From assembly GCF_000720325.1 (NCBI RefSeq), contig NZ_JOJM01000003.1, positions 186,001-250,000 of the forward strand: a stretch of 64,000 nucleotides of DNA. Reading direction: 5' to 3'. The notes under the pieces were generated by a model. The model did no database searches and had not been told where the DNA came from. It was given only the letters and a program-made list of their open reading frames with translations. Every line of letters begins with the position of its first letter. The stretch's first letter is position 1. Source of the DNA: Streptomyces sp. NRRL B-1347. Lineage in GTDB: Bacteria; Actinomycetota; Actinomycetes; Streptomycetales; Streptomycetaceae. The translations under genes were made by a program, and so were the position numbers. Below, one piece after another: positions 18,698 through 28,178 of the stretch.

Positions 18698-20851
18698 ATG
18701 ACGATGCAGACGCGCGCGCTTCTGGGAAGCGCGCTCGCACCCGTGCTCGCGCTCGCCGTCGCCGCGCCGAGCGCGCACGCGGCCGAACCGCAGTCCGCGC
18801 CGAAGGCACCCCAGGCCGCCGAGGCCGCTCCGCGCGGGTCCGTGGGCCCGTGGACGGCGCCCACGGAGCTGCCCGGCGTCACCCAGGTCCACGACCTGAA
18901 GGCGAACCGCGGCGGCACGCTCGTCGCCCTGTTCACGCAGGACGGCAAGAGCGTGGTCGCTCTCAGGCCCGCGGGCAGCGCGGCCTGGCAGCCCGCCGGG
19001 CCCGCCGAGAAGGCCTCCCTCCACCGGACCGACGACGGCGCGATTTCGCTCCTGACGTGGGAGGAGCCCGGTGACGGTGGCCCCGGCGGGCTGCGCGTCG
19101 CCCGGCTCGGCCCGGACGCCACCGCCTTCGGCCCGGCCGAGACCGTGCCGACCGGCGGCCCCGCGCACGCCCCCGTCGTGGCGGCCAACGCCGCGGGCCG
19201 GACGGCCCTCGCCTGGATGGACGGCGACCGCCGTCTGACGGTCGCGGAGCAGTCGGGCCCCGGCAAGGAGTGGACCGCGCCTGTCACCCTCGACCAGCTG
19301 CCCGAGCCGATCGAGCGGCCGGACCACACCTACGACTACCGGCTGCGCGACCTGCGCCTCGCCGTCGCCGACGACGGTGGCATCGGGGTCGTCTGGGGCG
19401 GCAACAGCTTCTACGACGGCGACGGCGTCGACCCCGACCCGACCGCGTACAAGTGGCACTACAAGTACCTGGAGAAGGCCGCGGGTTCCGGCGCCTGGAG
19501 CGCGCCGCGCGACCTGCCGCAGCTCGGCGAGCGGCCCGGCCAGATCACCCTCGCCGCCCACCCGAAGGGCGGCTTCCACCTGCTGTCCAACGGCTCGTAC
19601 GCCCGCAAGCCCGCGGGCGCGGACTGGGGCGCCGCCCACTCCGCCGGGGTCGGCGCCGACGCCACCCGCCCCGCCGAGCTGCACACGGCCCCGAACGGCG
19701 ACGTCACCGCCGTCGGCCGCGGCGGCTGGGGCCCCCACGTGGCGACGCTGCGCGCCGCCACCGGCCGGTGGACCGAGTCGCGCCTGCTCGACCGCTACGT
19801 GGCGGACGACTCCGTGAGCAGCGCGCGGACCGCGACCGGCGCCCTTGTCGTCACGTACGCGCGCAAGCGCTTCGCCTCCGGCTCCGTGGTGCGCGTCGAC
19901 TTCGTCACGCAGACGGTCGGCGACCACGGCATCTCCAAGCCGCGGATCCTCAGCACCCCCACGGACGGCCGCTCCGGCGCCGGCCGCGTGACCGCCGACG
20001 GCCAGGGCCGCCCGGTGGCGGTGTGGACCGAGGCCGAGGGCCGCGACCGGCGGACGTTCACCGCCACCACGGGCAAGCGCGCCCTGCCCAAGTGGCACGA
20101 CTTCGCCGACGACGCCAAGGCGGACCTGATCGGCATCTCCACCACCGGCGCGCTCAACCTGTTCACGCAGGACGGCTCGGCGCGCCCCTTCCAACTGCGC
20201 ACCTGGCCGGAGAAGACCCGCCTCGTGCCCTTCGGCGACGTCGACGGCGACCGCTGCAACGACGTCGTCGCGCGGATGCCCGGCGGCGAGACCCGGCTCT
20301 ACACCCCGGTCTGCGACGGCATGCCACTGCCCGAGTCGCCGTACAAGAAGCTCGCGCGCGACTGGAGCAAGTACGACACGCTGCTCGCCGCGGGCGACCA
20401 GACCGGCGACGGCCGCCCGGACCTGCTGGCCCGCGACAAGGCCACCGGACACGTCTACCTGTACGCGCACGACGGCCGGGACGGCTTCGCCCCGCGGGTG
20501 AAGATCCGCTCGTCGTGGACCGGCTACCAGCGGGTCATCGGCGCGGGCGACCTCAACGGCGACGGCATCGGCGACGTCCTCGCCCTCGACAGGTCCGGTG
20601 AGCTGTGGCGCTACGACGGCACCCGCGCCGGGCGCCTCAAGGACCGCGTCCGGGTCTTCAAGGACTGGGGCGCCTCCTACAAGGACGTCATCGGCGCCGG
20701 TGACGTCAACGGCGACGGCAAGCACGACCTGGTCGCCCGCGACACGTCCAACCGGCTGTGGCTGAACGCCGGTTCCGGCCGTGGCACCTTCGCCGACCGC
20801 ACCCGGCTCGGCGAGGCGCCGTACTGGAAGCAGTGGGCGTCGATCGGCTAG
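18698..20851 (+). CDS. Secreted FG-GAP/VCBS repeat protein
   Basis: The 717-residue protein has a Sec signal peptide (cleavage after APSAHAAEP). A long beta-propeller-like N-terminal part (about 45-450) contains repeats such as RTALAWMDGDRRLTVAEQSG and VWTEAEGRDRRTF. The C-terminus has at least four calcium-binding FG-GAP-type repeats: GDVDGDRCNDVVAR, GDQTGDGRPDLLAR, GDLNGDGIGDVLAL and GDVNGDGKHDLVAR. Such proteins are abundant extracellular proteins in Streptomyces with mostly unknown ligands. GGGGGGG precedes the chosen ATG; an earlier in-frame ATG has no ribosome site. It is probably transcribed alone. Confidence 0.85.
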   Translation: MTMQTRALLGSALAPVLALAVAAPSAHAAEPQSAPKAPQAAEAAPRGSVGPWTAPTELPGVTQVHDLKANRGGTLVALFTQDGKSVVALRPAGSAAWQPAGPAEKASLHRTDDGAISLLTWEEPGDGGPGGLRVARLGPDATAFGPAETVPTGGPAHAPVVAANAAGRTALAWMDGDRRLTVAEQSGPGKEWTAPVTLDQLPEPIERPDHTYDYRLRDLRLAVADDGGIGVVWGGNSFYDGDGVDPDPTAYKWHYKYLEKAAGSGAWSAPRDLPQLGERPGQITLAAHPKGGFHLLSNGSYARKPAGADWGAAHSAGVGADATRPAELHTAPNGDVTAVGRGGWGPHVATLRAATGRWTESRLLDRYVADDSVSSARTATGALVVTYARKRFASGSVVRVDFVTQTVGDHGISKPRILSTPTDGRSGAGRVTADGQGRPVAVWTEAEGRDRRTFTATTGKRALPKWHDFADDAKADLIGISTTGALNLFTQDGSARPFQLRTWPEKTRLVPFGDVDGDRCNDVVARMPGGETRLYTPVCDGMPLPESPYKKLARDWSKYDTLLAAGDQTGDGRPDLLARDKATGHVYLYAHDGRDGFAPRVKIRSSWTGYQRVIGAGDLNGDGIGDVLALDRSGELWRYDGTRAGRLKDRVRVFKDWGASYKDVIGAGDVNGDGKHDLVARDTSNRLWLNAGSGRGTFADRTRLGEAPYWKQWASIG

Positions 20852-20890
20852 GACCGCGCCTCTTCGGGACCGCCTGGGTCGCCGGGCCCG

Positions 20891-21814
20891 CTACCGGGCT
20901 CCCTTCCAGCCGTACGCGTACGCGGCGACCCAGGTGATCTCCAGCTGCGCGCTGCTGCCGGGCGCCGCCGAAGGCCCCTCCAGGGCGCTCTCGTTCTGGA
21001 GCACCCAGGACAGCGGGCGGTCCGGCACGTTCCGGGTGTCGCGGCCCACCTGGCGGCCGTCGACGAAGAAGCGGACCTGGCCGGGGGTCCACTCGGTCGA
21101 CACGGTGTGCCACTGCGTCCAGTCGTCGGCGCCGTGGAACGTGCCCTGCTCGCCGCCGCCGCAGGGGTGGTGGAAGGCGGTCAGGGAGCCCGTCCACTCG
21201 CCCTCGGGGTGGTCCATCTCGCAGCCGCCGCCGTAGTGCAGCCACGCCGACTTGTAGCCGGGGGCGGCCTTGGTCACCTTGATGCGGGCGCTGAACTTCC
21301 CGTACTTCATCTGCATGACGGCGCGCGGAACCACCGCGGCGGAGTGCACAGGACCGCCGTCGGCCGGGCGCCACATCCGGATGCGCATCCGGCCGTCGCC
21401 GTCCGCGGCGGGGCCGACGCTCACGGTGTCCTCCGGGTGGTAGACGCCCGCCACGCTCCGGCCGCGCTGCCGCTCGTTGGCCGTGTCGCGCCAACCGGTC
21501 GGGTACGCCCACCAGTTGTTCCGGTACGCGCCCCTGAGCCCGCCGCAGTAGGCGGCGGAGGTGTCGACGTGGTGGTCGCAGTCGCGGAAGGAGCCGAGCG
21601 GCACCCGGTCGCCGTTGAAGTCCTCCGCCAGGACCTGCCAGTAGGGGCCGCAGTCGCCGCGCGGCAGCGAGGCGCCCGCGGTGCGGCAGGCGTCGGCGGA
21701 CCGGGGCGCTCCGTCCGCGCGCGGCAGGCCGAGCAGTCCGGCCAGCAAGGTGACGCCCACGGCGGCGAACAGCGCGGGCCTGCGGCGCCGGTGCGGTGCT
21801 GCGTGTGTCCCCAT
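20891..21814 (-). CDS. Secreted GH16-family glycoside hydrolase
   Basis: The 307-residue protein has a signal peptide (THAAPHRRRRPALFAAVG...) and a GH16 fold. The catalytic signature is CEMDHPEGEW, an ExDxxE motif with nucleophile and acid/base glutamates, and typical strands are present (MKYGKFSARIKV, WHTVSTEWTPGQVRFFVDGRQV, ITWVAAYAYGW). GH16 enzymes cleave beta-1,3/1,4-glucans, agars or related polymers; the exact polymer is unknown. Four to six Cys suggest disulphides. The ATG has GGAGG about 11 bases upstream. It is convergent with the FG-GAP protein gene. Confidence 0.8.
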   Translation of the reverse strand: MGTHAAPHRRRRPALFAAVGVTLLAGLLGLPRADGAPRSADACRTAGASLPRGDCGPYWQVLAEDFNGDRVPLGSFRDCDHHVDTSAAYCGGLRGAYRNNWWAYPTGWRDTANERQRGRSVAGVYHPEDTVSVGPAADGDGRMRIRMWRPADGGPVHSAAVVPRAVMQMKYGKFSARIKVTKAAPGYKSAWLHYGGGCEMDHPEGEWTGSLTAFHHPCGGGEQGTFHGADDWTQWHTVSTEWTPGQVRFFVDGRQVGRDTRNVPDRPLSWVLQNESALEGPSAAPGSSAQLEITWVAAYAYGWKGAR

Positions 21815-22186
21815 GGCGGTGCGCTTCCTCCCGTGCGCGGGGTGCGGCTCCGGCGCGGTGGTGGCGGTGGTGCGCCGGGGAGGAGTGCATCCTTGCCGGA
21901 CGGGAGGGAGAGCGCCATCCCCAGAGACGGCTCGTTTCACCGCTTGTTTCCCCGCCGATTTCAGGTGTGGCATACACGCGGCTGTCCGGTGCGGACACCT
22001 GCGGAACTCCGGTGCCGAGTACACGAATGTGCGCCGGTGACACGGCTCCGCCCGGCCCGCGGGGCCGGTACTGGGCGGTGACGGCGTGCACCTTAGTGCT
22101 CGTCATTGCCGATGTGGACCACCCCGTCCGCCGCGACGGGCGACGACCGGAGGGACCGGCTGGGGGGACGGGCTCCGGCGCGCCGA
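21815..22186. other. Intergenic region upstream of GH16 gene
   Basis: About 370 bp with no supportable gene. It contains the leftward promoter region for the GH16 gene and a GC-rich CGGCCCGCGGGGCCGG hairpin near 22049-22064. No clear operator was recognised. Confidence 0.4.
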
Positions 22187-22345
22187 GCCGCTGCTCGTAC
22201 GCAGCGCGTACAGGCCGCCGTCGACACCGCTGACGTACCTCACCCCCTCCACCACGGCCGGTCTCGTCCGCAACCGGCCGCCGGTGCCGGACCTCCATCG
22301 TCGCCGTCCTCCGGTCACACCGACGGCGTAGACGCCCTGCTCATC
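22187..22345 (-). pseudogene. Remnant of a PQQ-like beta-propeller protein
   Basis: One frame reads GVYAVGVTGGRRRWRSGTGG, then VRYVSGVDGGLYALRTSSG. This is two consecutive blades of a PQQ/WD40-like propeller, of the kind found at the C-terminus of actinobacterial kinases and secreted propellers. It has no start, no further blades and no conserved ends, so it is a decayed fragment. The reading frame upstream is low-complexity Arg/Pro and is not supported. Confidence 0.5.
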
Positions 22346-22359
22346 ACTGCTCGCGCGAC

Positions 22360-22629
22360 TCACGGCGTGTCCCCGCGCCAGTCCCACAGCTGCCGCGAGC
22401 CGGACCGGGGTCCGTACTCGGCGCGCCCGCCAGGGCCGTACCGGCCGATCTCGGTGTCGAGCAGCGCGCCCTCGGCGAGCTGCCCCTCGGTCCATCCGGT
22501 GACGTCGAGGAGCAGGCCGTCGAGCGGGCCGCCCACGAGCTCCCGGTAGTCGTGGCCCGGCTGCGGGCCGGGGTCCGGTGCGTCGTGGTCCGCGCCGTAC
22601 ACACGGCGACGCCGTATCACCTCGTCCAT
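22360..22629 (-). CDS. Small conserved hypothetical protein
   Basis: The 89-residue protein starts MDEVIRRRRVYGADHDAPDP and contains GHDYRELVGGPLDGLLLDVTGW, a block I associate with short Streptomyces hypotheticals of unknown function. It is soluble, acidic and Gly-rich, with no motif. No good ribosome binding site is visible. It lies immediately upstream of the PQQ remnant on the same strand. Confidence 0.5.
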   Translation of the reverse strand: MDEVIRRRRVYGADHDAPDPGPQPGHDYRELVGGPLDGLLLDVTGWTEGQLAEGALLDTEIGRYGPGGRAEYGPRSGSRQLWDWRGDTP

Positions 22630-22896
22630 GCCCCGAGCCTCGCATCCGGCACTGACATCGCAGCGCCAGGGGCCTTCCACTCGGTCCGCAACACGGGCCA
22701 CGTGCCCGAACAGGAGCGGAGCGGTTGCGTCACCGGTGTCGCCGCGCGCTTCGTCCGCACCGGCGAGCCGGGGGCCACCTCCTGCCCGCGGCCCCTCCCG
22801 CCGATCGCCGTGGCCCCGGTGCGCGGCCGACGTGCCCGAAGGCCCCGGGCGCGGGCTCCCCCTCCGGCCGCGCGCGCCCTGGCCTATCGTGACGTC

Positions 22897-23874
22897 ATGA
22901 TCGATCTGCCCCTCTCCGCCCTCGAGGTCTCCATCGTCGAGGAAGGCGCCACGCCCGCCGACGCGCTGCGCAACTGCCAGTCCGTCGCCGGGGAGTTGGC
23001 GCGCCTCGGCTATCACCGGCTCTGGTTCGCCGAGCACCACCACTCCCCCGCCATCGGCGCCTTCCCGCCCGTGCTGCTCGCCGCGGACACCGCCGCGACC
23101 ACCGCCGCGATGCGGGTCGGCTCGGGCGGCGTGCTCGCCCCCAACCACGCCCCGCTCACCGTCGCCGAGCAGTTCGCCACCCTGGCGGCCCTGCACCCCG
23201 GCCGGGTCGACCTCGGCATCGGCCGGGGCCCCGGCACCTTCCACGAGCCCACGGCCCGCGCGCTGCGCCGGGGCGCCGGGCCCGCCACCGACGGGGAGTA
23301 CCGCGCGGACGTCGAGGCGATCCTCGGCTTCCTGGGCGAGGTGCACTTCGGTGAGCTGCCCGAGCCGTGGCTGCTGGCCTCGAGCGACGCCGGGGCCGAA
23401 CTCGCCGCGGCGCTGGGCCTTCCGATCGCCTTCGCCCACCACATCCGCCCCGACAACACCCTGCGCGCCCTGGAGCGCTACCGGGCCGCCTTCCGCCCGT
23501 CCCGCTGGAGCGCGGCACCGCGGGTCCTCGTGTGCGTCGAGGCCGTGTGCGCCGACACGGAGGAGGAGGCCGCCGAGCTCGCGCGGCCCATGGACGTCAT
23601 CAAGGCGGGGCTGCTCAACGGCCTCTCCGAGACGGCCTTCCCCACCCCCGCCGCCGCGGCCGCGCACGAGCTCGGCGAGCGGGACGGCGCGGCCGTGGCG
23701 GCGTTCGTCGCCCAGCAGGCCCGCGGCACCAAGGAGTCCATCGCCCCGCAGCTCAACCGCATCGCCGAGGCCACGGGCGCCGACGAGCTGATGCTGGTCA
23801 CCCCGGTCTTCGACCCGGCCGCCCGCCTGCGCTCCTTCGAACTGATAGGGGAGCTGCGCGCGAAGGCGGAGTAG
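22897..23874 (+). CDS. LLM-class flavin-dependent oxidoreductase
   Basis: The 325-residue protein is a luciferase-like TIM-barrel monooxygenase of the MsnO8-like group. Supporting segments are DLPLSALEVSIVEEG, YHRLWFAEHHHSP (residues about 38-50), SGGVLAPNHAPLTVAEQFATLAALHPGRVDLGIGRGPG (phosphate/flavin region), and the C-terminal TGADELMLVTPVFDPAARLRSFEL. It uses reduced FMN or F420; which one cannot be told. The ATG 22897 starts family homology. It is followed by a very strong hairpin. Confidence 0.85.
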   Translation: MIDLPLSALEVSIVEEGATPADALRNCQSVAGELARLGYHRLWFAEHHHSPAIGAFPPVLLAADTAATTAAMRVGSGGVLAPNHAPLTVAEQFATLAALHPGRVDLGIGRGPGTFHEPTARALRRGAGPATDGEYRADVEAILGFLGEVHFGELPEPWLLASSDAGAELAAALGLPIAFAHHIRPDNTLRALERYRAAFRPSRWSAAPRVLVCVEAVCADTEEEAAELARPMDVIKAGLLNGLSETAFPTPAAAAAHELGERDGAAVAAFVAQQARGTKESIAPQLNRIAEATGADELMLVTPVFDPAARLRSFELIGELRAKAE

Positions 23875-23901
23875 GTCTGCCGCCGTGGAGGCCCGCGCGG
23901 A

Positions 23902-23940
23902 CCGGCGGCGGGACCCGGGGCGCCCGGGTCCCGCCGCCGG
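23902..23940. terminator. 18-bp-stem hairpin terminator
   Basis: CCGGCGGCGGGACCCGGG and its perfect complement are separated by only GCG. It lies between the convergent LLM and secreted-protein genes and probably stops transcription from both sides. Confidence 0.8.
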
Positions 23941-23946
23941 AGTTCA

Positions 23947-24342
23947 TCAGAAGTGGACCTCCGCACAGGCGCGGCCACGGGACTCCATGCGGCCGCCCAC
24001 GTGCTCCCAGCCCTCGGCGCACAGTACGGCGCCGTTGGGCAGGTCCCGGTGGACGGGCACCGTGAACTTCTGGTGGTAGCCCCAGAAGCCCGTGGCGCTG
24101 TTCTGGTCGATGCCACCGCCCCAGATGTGGAAGTGGCCGGTGAAGTCACCGTTCCACGTGGTCGCGGCCTGCACCGTCTCCACGCGCAGACCGCTGCCGT
24201 CCACGCGGATGCAGGTCCGCTGGTTGCACCCCGACGCCCCGGCGAACGCCGACGGCGCGGCGGCTGTCACGGCCGCCCCCAGGCAGACGAACGTCGTCAC
24301 CGTCCGTGCCAGCCACCGCACCTTCGCACCCATACCGTTCAC
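23947..24342 (-). CDS. Small secreted Cys-containing protein
   Basis: The 131-residue protein starts at GTG (GAGAGG six bases upstream). It has a signal peptide ending near PSAFAG and a mature domain of about 100 residues with four cysteines (GCNQRTC, VLCAEG, RACAEVHF). It also contains the distinctive stretch FTGHFHIWGGGIDQNSATGFWGYHQKF. The cysteine spacing suggests two disulphides. I do not recognise the family; small inhibitor-like or wall proteins of this size are common in Streptomyces. Confidence 0.7.
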   Translation of the reverse strand: MNGMGAKVRWLARTVTTFVCLGAAVTAAAPSAFAGASGCNQRTCIRVDGSGLRVETVQAATTWNGDFTGHFHIWGGGIDQNSATGFWGYHQKFTVPVHRDLPNGAVLCAEGWEHVGGRMESRGRACAEVHF

Positions 24343-24467
24343 GTGCCACCTCTCTGAAGTCGTCAGCTGCCGAAAAGGCGTGACGATCTTGGCAGTGACG
24401 GCGGGCGGGACCGGCGCTCCCGCGCGCCGGTCCACCCTGACGGGGGATCAGGGGCCCTCCACGGTGA

Positions 24468-25163
24468 CTACTGCGGCACGTTCAGGACGAAGTCGAACTC
24501 GGCCTCCTTGGTGTTGCCGACGTCCCGTACGTTCATGAGCAGCCGGGAGTCGAAGATGGGGTCGGTGTTGTTGCGGGGCTCGTTGGGGAAGTAGAGCTGG
24601 GTCGTGAGGACCGGGCGCCCCGGGGCCTGGAGCTTCACGTGGATGTGGCGGGTGCGGCCCGGGTACAGGCCGGGGAAGACCGTGGTGAGGGCGAAGGCCC
24701 CCTGCGCGTTGGTGAACTGGTGCCCGCGCATCCGGTAGCCGACGTTGTCGTACGCGCCCCTGCGGTCGGCCTGCCAGAAGTCGAGGAGCACGTTGGCCAG
24801 CGGCTTGCACTTGAGGCCGAAGACGTAGCCGGTGACGGTCAGGCGTATGCCCTGGGTGCCGGCCTCGATGAGGGACGACCGCCGCGGGGAGTTGGGCTTG
24901 AAGTACGGTCCCTCGGTCTGCGGCGGGGTCGGGTCGTCGCCGTCGTCGCAGGACGGGGTCAGTTCCAGGGGCGCGCTGCTGCCCGCCTTGTCGCGGGCCA
25001 GGGCGGGGGCCGCCGCCATCGCCACCGGCACCGCGATGCCCGCGGCCAGGGCCGCCCGCAGCACCGTCTTGCGGCTGGGGCCCGGGCGCGGGGTGCCCGC
25101 ACCGTCGCCGTCCACGGGGGTGCCGTCCGCGTCGTGCCCGTTCACGTGGGTCTCGCCGTCCAT
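24468..25163 (-). CDS. Intradiol ring-cleavage dioxygenase
   Basis: The 231-residue protein carries the intradiol dioxygenase core. It contains TEGPYFKPNSPRRSSLIE, the metal-binding Tyr/Tyr/His/His set around GAYDNVGYRMRGHQF and RTRHIHVKLQ, and the beta-sandwich strands between. An N-terminal Arg/Ala segment (SRKTVLRAALAAGIAVPVAMAAAPALA) suggests Tat- or Sec-type export, so it belongs to the extracytoplasmic intradiol-like dioxygenases that attack catecholic compounds. AGGAGG precedes the ATG. The AraC gene ends 40 bp upstream on the same strand, so co-transcription and control by it are likely. Confidence 0.8.
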   Translation of the reverse strand: MDGETHVNGHDADGTPVDGDGAGTPRPGPSRKTVLRAALAAGIAVPVAMAAAPALARDKAGSSAPLELTPSCDDGDDPTPPQTEGPYFKPNSPRRSSLIEAGTQGIRLTVTGYVFGLKCKPLANVLLDFWQADRRGAYDNVGYRMRGHQFTNAQGAFALTTVFPGLYPGRTRHIHVKLQAPGRPVLTTQLYFPNEPRNNTDPIFDSRLLMNVRDVGNTKEAEFDFVLNVPQ

Positions 25164-25203
25164 CGCTCCTCCTGGGGGTGGGGGGATCGGATCGGCTATG
25201 AAG

Positions 25204-26160
25204 CTATGCGGAGGGCCGGGCCCGGGCGATGGACGGAATGCGGTGGTCGTGGTGAATATCACCACCGCCGCGACGGAAGTCGCCGGGACTCGTCCCGGTC
25301 TCGCGGCGGAAGAACCGGCAGAAGTAGGCGGGATCGGTGAATCCGACCCGGTCCGCGACCTGGCGCACCGTCAGCTCGGTGCGGACGAGGAGCCGCTTGG
25401 CCTCGTGGGCACGGGCCTGGCGCAGGAGCTCGCCGGGGGTGCGCCCCATGGCGGTCTTCACCGACTCGTTGAGGTAGCTCACGGAGACGCCGAGCCGGGT
25501 GGCGCATTCGCGCACCGACCACAGCGGGGTTTCGGCCGTGTCCATGAGCGTGACGAAGTCGGCGGCGACCGAGGCGGGACCGGCGGGCGTCGCCCGGCCC
25601 GCGGCCCGTTCCGGGGCGAGGAGGCGCGCGGCGCGCACCACGAGGACGTGCAGCAGCGCCTGCAGCACGCTGGGGAAGTCCTCGGCCCCGGTGCGGTACT
25701 CGTGATCCAGGTCGGCCACCAGGCGGTGCGCCCAGGCGGCGTCCGCTTCGGAGAGTCCGAGCCAGGAGCGGCGGCCGAGTCTGCGCAGGGTCTCCTGGTC
25801 CCGCGGGTTCTCCAGGAGGAAGTCGTCGGTGAACAGGATCAGGCGGCCTTCGAGGTCCCGGACGCCGTCCCAGTAGTGCACCTGACCCGGTGCGATGAAG
25901 CACAGGTGGGGCGGGCGCAGCGTGAACCGGGCCAGGTCGACGACGTGGCTGCCGGTGCCGCCGGTGACGTACACGATCTCGTGGAAGGTGTGCCGGTGCG
26001 GGAAGGAGGCGCGCGACATGGGGCCGATGGTGTCGAAGGTCCCGATGGCGAAAGGCAGCGCGTTCGGCTGTGGCACCTCGAGCCGGTGGACCGGCAGTCC
26101 TCCCCTCTCCGGTTCGCTGCCGTTCGCTCTGCCCCCGGGCAAGATGGTGGTCCCGCGCAT
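25204..26160 (-). CDS. AraC-family transcriptional regulator
   Basis: The 318-residue protein has an N-terminal cupin ligand domain (about 25-110; HRHTFHEIVYVTGGTGSHVVD) and a C-terminal double helix-turn-helix (about 210-305; WSVRECATRLGVSVSYLNESVKTAMG and VRQVADRVGFTDPAYFCRFFRRETGTSPGDFR). AGGAG precedes the ATG. It sits directly upstream of the intradiol dioxygenase, which is its likely target; the inducer may be aromatic, but this is inferred from context only. Confidence 0.85.
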   Translation of the reverse strand: MRGTTILPGGRANGSEPERGGLPVHRLEVPQPNALPFAIGTFDTIGPMSRASFPHRHTFHEIVYVTGGTGSHVVDLARFTLRPPHLCFIAPGQVHYWDGVRDLEGRLILFTDDFLLENPRDQETLRRLGRRSWLGLSEADAAWAHRLVADLDHEYRTGAEDFPSVLQALLHVLVVRAARLLAPERAAGRATPAGPASVAADFVTLMDTAETPLWSVRECATRLGVSVSYLNESVKTAMGRTPGELLRQARAHEAKRLLVRTELTVRQVADRVGFTDPAYFCRFFRRETGTSPGDFRRGGGDIHHDHRIPSIARARPSA

Positions 26161-26370
26161 GCGTACGCTCCTCACCCTGACGCGTCCCGCCGCGGTCACA
26201 CGGGCCTTGTCAGGTCCAGACCAATCGATGGGTCCACGATGACACGTGAGGCGGAGCGGCTCCCACGCATCTCAGGCCAAGTTGTGCCTGAACGAGCTTG
26301 ACTGCCGCGGCCACGGCCGTACCCCCGTACCGGTCGTGGCCGCAAGCAGCCGCCCGTGTCCGCGCGGTCG

Positions 26371-26397
26371 GCGCGACGGAATCAGTAGCCGTCGCGC
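26371..26397 (-). terminator. Hairpin after the FabG-like SDR gene
   Basis: GCGCGACGG-N9-CCGTCGCGC is a 9-bp perfect stem just after the SDR stop. A second dyad (GCGGCCACG/CGTGGCCGC, 26307-26343) follows. Together they separate the SDR gene from the AraC gene. Confidence 0.6.
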
Positions 26398-26412
26398 GGA
26401 CCGCGCGGGGTC

Positions 26413-27192
<780 letters not shown>

Positions 27193-28011
27193 TCAGCCCG
27201 CGTGCCGGACCCGGGTCCGGGTGAGCAGGCCGCTCATGGAGGCTGCCGTGTCCATCACCGCATGGACACAGCGGGTGCGGGCGACCGCGCCGCGCAGCTG
27301 CCGCCGCGGGGCGACGAGCGCCACGGCGCCCGCCGGCACGGAGCCGCGCCACACGGGAGCGGCTATCGACTCCCACTCCGGCAGCGGCGAGGGCCCCACC
27401 GCGTGACCTTGCTCACGGATGCGGTCGAGCGGCACGCCCGGCGGCGGCGCCCCGTCGAGACAGGCCAGGATGGCCAGGCCCGCGGCGTCGGCGTCCAGGG
27501 GCGCGCTCCACAGCCGCCGCAGCGCCGACCGCGGCGCCGCCTCGAGCGCCGCGGCGTGCGCACCGACCGCCCGGTCGATGCAGAACCGCAGTGCGGCACC
27601 CACCAGCAACGGAGCGTACAGGAGCGACACTTGCCCGGTACGTGACTGTAGAGTGACGAGTTCAGCACGCAACGCAGGCGAGGTCTGACCGACTTTAGTA
27701 TCCGTGACCTCATCGACGAGGTGGGTGGATCGGTGCGGTGTCTCCGTCAGCGCGTAGTGGCCCCGAGGACCGCGCTGCTCGACGGCCCCTTCCCTGGCGA
27801 GGGCCCGCACATAGCGGTGGGCGGTGGGTGCGGGCAGCTCCGCGCGGGCCGCGACGACCGCCAACGGATGCGCTCCCGGGCCCAGTTCCCGCAGGGCGCG
27901 GAGCACGGCGAGCGTGCGGGCCACCGCACTGCCGGCGCGCTCTCGCACCGCTGTGGCGGCCACCGGTCGCAGCACCGCGCACCCCTCCTCACCGGCACGG
28001 CTCGTCGCCAT
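27193..28011 (-). CDS. IclR-family transcriptional regulator
   Basis: The 272-residue protein has an N-terminal winged helix-turn-helix (about 25-85; VARTLAVLRALRELG, LPAPTAHRYVRALAREGAVEQRG) and an IclR-type effector domain (about 90-265; LYAPLLVGAALRFCIDRAVGAHAAALEAAPRSALRRL). The ATG MATSRAGEEG is chosen; the open frame upstream is non-coding. A GGAAGTTCAACTTCC palindrome lies upstream toward the divergent XRE-MBL operon, so the protein probably controls itself and possibly the operon. Confidence 0.75.
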   Translation of the reverse strand: MATSRAGEEGCAVLRPVAATAVRERAGSAVARTLAVLRALRELGPGAHPLAVVAARAELPAPTAHRYVRALAREGAVEQRGPRGHYALTETPHRSTHLVDEVTDTKVGQTSPALRAELVTLQSRTGQVSLLYAPLLVGAALRFCIDRAVGAHAAALEAAPRSALRRLWSAPLDADAAGLAILACLDGAPPPGVPLDRIREQGHAVGPSPLPEWESIAAPVWRGSVPAGAVALVAPRRQLRGAVARTRCVHAVMDTAASMSGLLTRTRVRHAG

Positions 28012-28097
28012 GCCCCGCCTGTTCAGGTCCTGACGCCATTCTCGCGGCCGGACCGGGAGGATCACCAGGCCTTGATTCTTCCGGTCCGCGTTTTTCA

Positions 28098-28126
28098 GGA
28101 AGTTCAACTTCCGATGAAAATGTTTC
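28098..28126. promoter_or_regulatory. Tandem operator-like dyads between IclR and XRE-MBL operon
   Basis: GGAAGTTCAACTTCC (28098-28112) is a perfect palindrome with one central base. It is followed by GAAA-ATG-TTTC (28116-28126), a GAAAnnnTTTC dyad like IclR-type operators. Both lie in the AT-rich part of the divergent spacer. Confidence 0.55.
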
Positions 28127-28178
28127 CTACGGAACGGTGCGAGCGACCACCCCGCACAGCGCGGAGAAAGGTTGGAAA

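Noticed and set aside
17681..20725. Very long leftward open frame opposite the LysR and FG-GAP genes
   Set aside because: It is a mirror frame of GC-rich genes. Its translation is low-complexity Arg/Gly/Val without motifs, while the opposite strand encodes clear protein families.
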